Shown: in pieces, positions 6,054-7,576 of the stretch
Layout: every line of letters begins with the position of its first letter
Position numbering within the stretch: position 1 is the first letter of the stretch
Source of the DNA: Bacteroidota bacterium
Lineage (GTDB): Bacteria; Bacteroidota; Bacteroidia; Chitinophagales; LD1
DNA length: 7,576 nt
Assembly (NCBI GenBank): GCA_028288545.1
Contig: JAQBNQ010000560.1
Location: 1-7,576, forward strand
Direction: 5' to 3'
Program-made: the position numbers and the translations under genes
Notes under the pieces: generated by a model
The model's database searches: none
What the model was told of the DNA's origin: nothing
The model's input: the letters and a program-made list of their open reading frames with translations, nothing else

Positions 6054-6081
6054 CAACTGACAACCAGCAACAGTCAACTAT
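6054..6081. repeat. Degenerate period-7 tandem array (CAACnnn), four units, between galE and the UXS-like gene
   Basis: On the plus strand four consecutive heptamers start with CAAC: CAACTGA, CAACCAG, CAACAGT and CAACTAT. The array fills half of the 54-bp gap between the two minus-strand genes, ending just before the stop codon of the upstream gene. It differs in unit from the array at 2594-2621 but has the same period and copy number. Confidence 0.5.
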
Positions 6082-6082
6082 T

Positions 6083-7021
6083 CTAAAAGTTATACTGTCC
6101 GCTTTCAATGGTCTTTTTAATTCCCTCCTCCAGTGTTATCACCGGTCTGCCTAACAATTGTTTCATCTTGCTTATATCCGGTTTTCTGCGGGTCATATCC
6201 CCTTCCTTCAAAGCGGGCAAGTGAACTATCTCTGATTTGGAGTTTGTAATTTTTACTATCAATTTTGCCAGGTCAAGTATGGTAGTTTCAAAATCACTGC
6301 CAATATTCACTACGTCGTTTACATAAATGCTATTGTAAAGCGAATTGGCACAGGCTTCAACATTATCGTCTTTGTAACAGAAAGTTCGTGTTTGCAAGCC
6401 ATCGCCGTAAACGCTTATTTTCTGATCGGCTAAAGCAGCCTTTATAAAGCGCGACATTACAAAGTCGTTACTCTGCTTAGGTCCGTAAGTATTAAAAAAG
6501 CGGAAGATGGTGTAGTCAAGATCAAACTCCTGTTTGTATGAACGGAGGAAAGCCTCGCCCACATTTTTTACCACGGCATAGGGTAAACGCGAATTAAGCG
6601 GTGTGGTAAACTCGTTTTGCGGGTGCTCAAAAGGTTCGCCGTACACTTCGGATGAAGAGGAGAAGAAAACCCTTTTTACTCCTGTGTTTTTGCAAAGGTT
6701 GAGTATGTATTTTATTCCCTGGATATCTTTAAGCACAGACACCGGGTTTTCCAAAGTGCGTTTAACGCCCACTACCGCCGCATAATGAAACACGTAATCA
6801 AACGTGTACGAGCTCATAATGTCTGCTATGTCGCGGTATTCGTTGCAATTGCACTTAATAAATTTCCAGTTGTCGTTGTTGTTTGCAGGTAAGCGTTTTT
6901 TATTGCCGGTAGAAAGATCATCCACTATTACAACAAAATTATCGGGGTTTTCCAGCAGCTTATCTGCCAGGCAACTACCTACAAAACCTGCTCCTCCTGT
7001 AACTAAAATTTTTGTTTTCAT
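6083..7021 (-). CDS. NAD-dependent nucleotide-sugar epimerase/dehydratase, UDP-glucuronate decarboxylase (UXS)-like extended SDR
   Basis: 312 residues. Seen: Rossmann motif TGGAGFVGS (8-16); acidic D34-D35 at the end of strand 2, expected to bind the NAD ribose; HYAAVVGVKRTLENP (79-93); the catalytic patch SSSSEVYGEP (121-130) with E125; Y148 and K152 in PYAVVK; FRFFNTYGP (173-181); ISVYGDGLQTRTFCYKDDNV (202-221); and the C-terminal DMTRRKPDISKMKQLLG (275-291). The S-E pair before VYG, the YGDGxQTRTF segment and the TRRxPDI segment are closest to UDP-glucuronate decarboxylases, which make UDP-xylose, rather than to dTDP-glucose 4,6-dehydratase, which has D-E. A 4-epimerase or another sugar-modifying role is also possible. 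It lies between rfbA and galE, with 51- and 54-bp gaps, probably in one transcript making sugar donors for surface glycans. The product class is firm, the exact substrate is not. Confidence 0.82.
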   Translation of the reverse strand: MKTKILVTGGAGFVGSCLADKLLENPDNFVVIVDDLSTGNKKRLPANNNDNWKFIKCNCNEYRDIADIMSSYTFDYVFHYAAVVGVKRTLENPVSVLKDIQGIKYILNLCKNTGVKRVFFSSSSEVYGEPFEHPQNEFTTPLNSRLPYAVVKNVGEAFLRSYKQEFDLDYTIFRFFNTYGPKQSNDFVMSRFIKAALADQKISVYGDGLQTRTFCYKDDNVEACANSLYNSIYVNDVVNIGSDFETTILDLAKLIVKITNSKSEIVHLPALKEGDMTRRKPDISKMKQLLGRPVITLEEGIKKTIESGQYNF

Positions 7022-7041
7022 CGCCTATATTTTTAAGATGT

Positions 7042-7058
7042 TTCCGCTTTGGGCGGAA
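7042..7058. other. Intercistronic hairpin (TTCCGC-TTTGG-GCGGAA)
   Basis: A perfect 6-bp GC-rich stem with a 5-nt loop lies in the 51-bp gap between rfbA and the UXS-like gene. On the transcribed minus strand it is not followed by a T tract, so it is not a clear terminator. It may stabilise mRNA ends or reduce downstream expression. Confidence 0.4.
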
Positions 7059-7072
7059 TATCCAAGGGGGTC

Positions 7073-7576
7073 TTAGCTGATCAATTCTCTTAAATACTTT
7101 CCATATCCGCTCTTCATCAAAGGTTCGGATAAAGTTTTGAGCTGAGCGGTTGAAATAAATCCCTGGCGCCATGCTTCTTCTTCAATACAACCTACTTTAA
7201 GGCCTTGCCTTTGCTCAATTACCTGCACAAATTGCGAGGCCTGCATCAACGAATCAAAGGTACCGGTATCCAGCCATGCTGTTCCGCGGTCTAATATACC
7301 CACCTGCAATTTGCCCTGCTGCAAATACGCCTTGTTTACATCTGTAATTTCATATTCACCGCGCGGACTTGGCTTCAGGTTCTTTGCAATTTCTACAACA
7401 TGATTATCGTAAAAATATAAGCCGGGCACCGCGTAATTCGATTTAGGCTCAGTGGGTTTTTCTTCAATTGAAATAGCAATTCCTGCTTTATCAAATTCAA
7501 CCACCCCATAGCGTTCAGGGTCCGAAACGTGATATGCAAAAACCACTCCTCCATCGGGATCAACTTTCGATTTCAG
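7073..7576 (-). CDS. rfbA: Glucose-1-phosphate thymidylyltransferase RfbA/RmlA, C-terminal 167 residues (5' end outside window)
   Basis: The frame is open from the right edge to the TAA at 7073-7075. The family has about 290 residues, so somewhat over half is visible. The enzyme joins glucose-1-phosphate and dTTP to give dTDP-glucose, the first step of dTDP-L-rhamnose and related deoxysugar pathways. Seen: VFAYHVSDPERYGVVEFD near the edge, the sugar-phosphate-binding EEKPTEPKSNYAVPGLYFYD, GEYEITDVNKAY, the metal-binding region AWLDTGTFDSL, and the C-terminal RQGLKVGCIEEEAWRQGFI, all strongly typical of RmlA. A GTG at 7546 could be taken as a start but is internal: conserved sequence continues upstream of it to the edge. 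It is the first visible gene of the minus-strand nucleotide-sugar operon. Usual partners rfbB, rfbC and rfbD are not in the window. Confidence 0.96.
   Translation of the reverse strand: MKSKVDPDGGVVFAYHVSDPERYGVVEFDKAGIAISIEEKPTEPKSNYAVPGLYFYDNHVVEIAKNLKPSPRGEYEITDVNKAYLQQGKLQVGILDRGTAWLDTGTFDSLMQASQFVQVIEQRQGLKVGCIEEEAWRQGFISTAQLKTLSEPLMKSGYGKYLRELIS

Noticed and set aside
5000..6070. galE extended to a TTG at 6070
   Set aside because: The extra 14 residues come from the period-7 repeat and spacer, and the ATG at 6028 directly precedes the conserved SKILVTGG start.
7073..7546. GTG at 7546 as the start of rfbA
   Set aside because: It lies in the middle of the nucleotidyltransferase fold. 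The frame stays open to the window edge, and the N-terminal dTTP-binding half must lie outside.

Overview
The window is a housekeeping and cell-envelope stretch from a member of the Bacteroidota. Three things support this: -7 elements of the TAnnTTTG type sit close upstream of most start codons; leaders are A-rich with no clear Shine-Dalgarno sequence; and the gene families are typical (secreted DUF1573 protein, secreted C1 peptidase, a CocE-type hydrolase with a signal peptide ending A-Q). I cannot place it below phylum with confidence.

Layout. Positions 1-774 (minus) hold the N-terminal part of a secreted CocE/NonD-type serine hydrolase that runs off the left edge. A 196-bp divergent intergenic region follows. 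Five plus-strand features come next: a class I SAM-dependent methyltransferase (971-1720), a secreted DUF1573 protein with an unusual four-cysteine motif (1849-2358) closed by a strong terminator (2381-2420), a repeat-rich 294-bp gap, rlmN (2653-3687), and a secreted bleomycin-hydrolase-like C1 cysteine peptidase (3756-4928). The right third is a minus-strand nucleotide-sugar operon read from right to left: rfbA (partial, 7073-7576), a UXS-like NAD-dependent sugar-nucleotide epimerase/dehydratase (6083-7021), and galE (5000-6028).

How the genes work together. The minus-strand trio makes activated sugars (dTDP-glucose, a modified UDP- or dTDP-sugar, UDP-galactose) for surface polysaccharide, and is probably the edge of a larger O-antigen, capsule or exopolysaccharide locus. 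The plus-strand genes each seem to have their own promoter and do not form an obvious pathway. RlmN acts on the ribosome; the DUF1573 protein, the peptidase and the hydrolase are exported.

I see no defence system, mobile-element gene, CRISPR array or RNA gene. The least explained DNA is non-coding: an array of five GGTTGACA motifs (three forward, two inverted) at 2451-2571, which may be a transposon-end remnant or an operator array, and two degenerate period-7 arrays (2594-2621 and 6054-6081).
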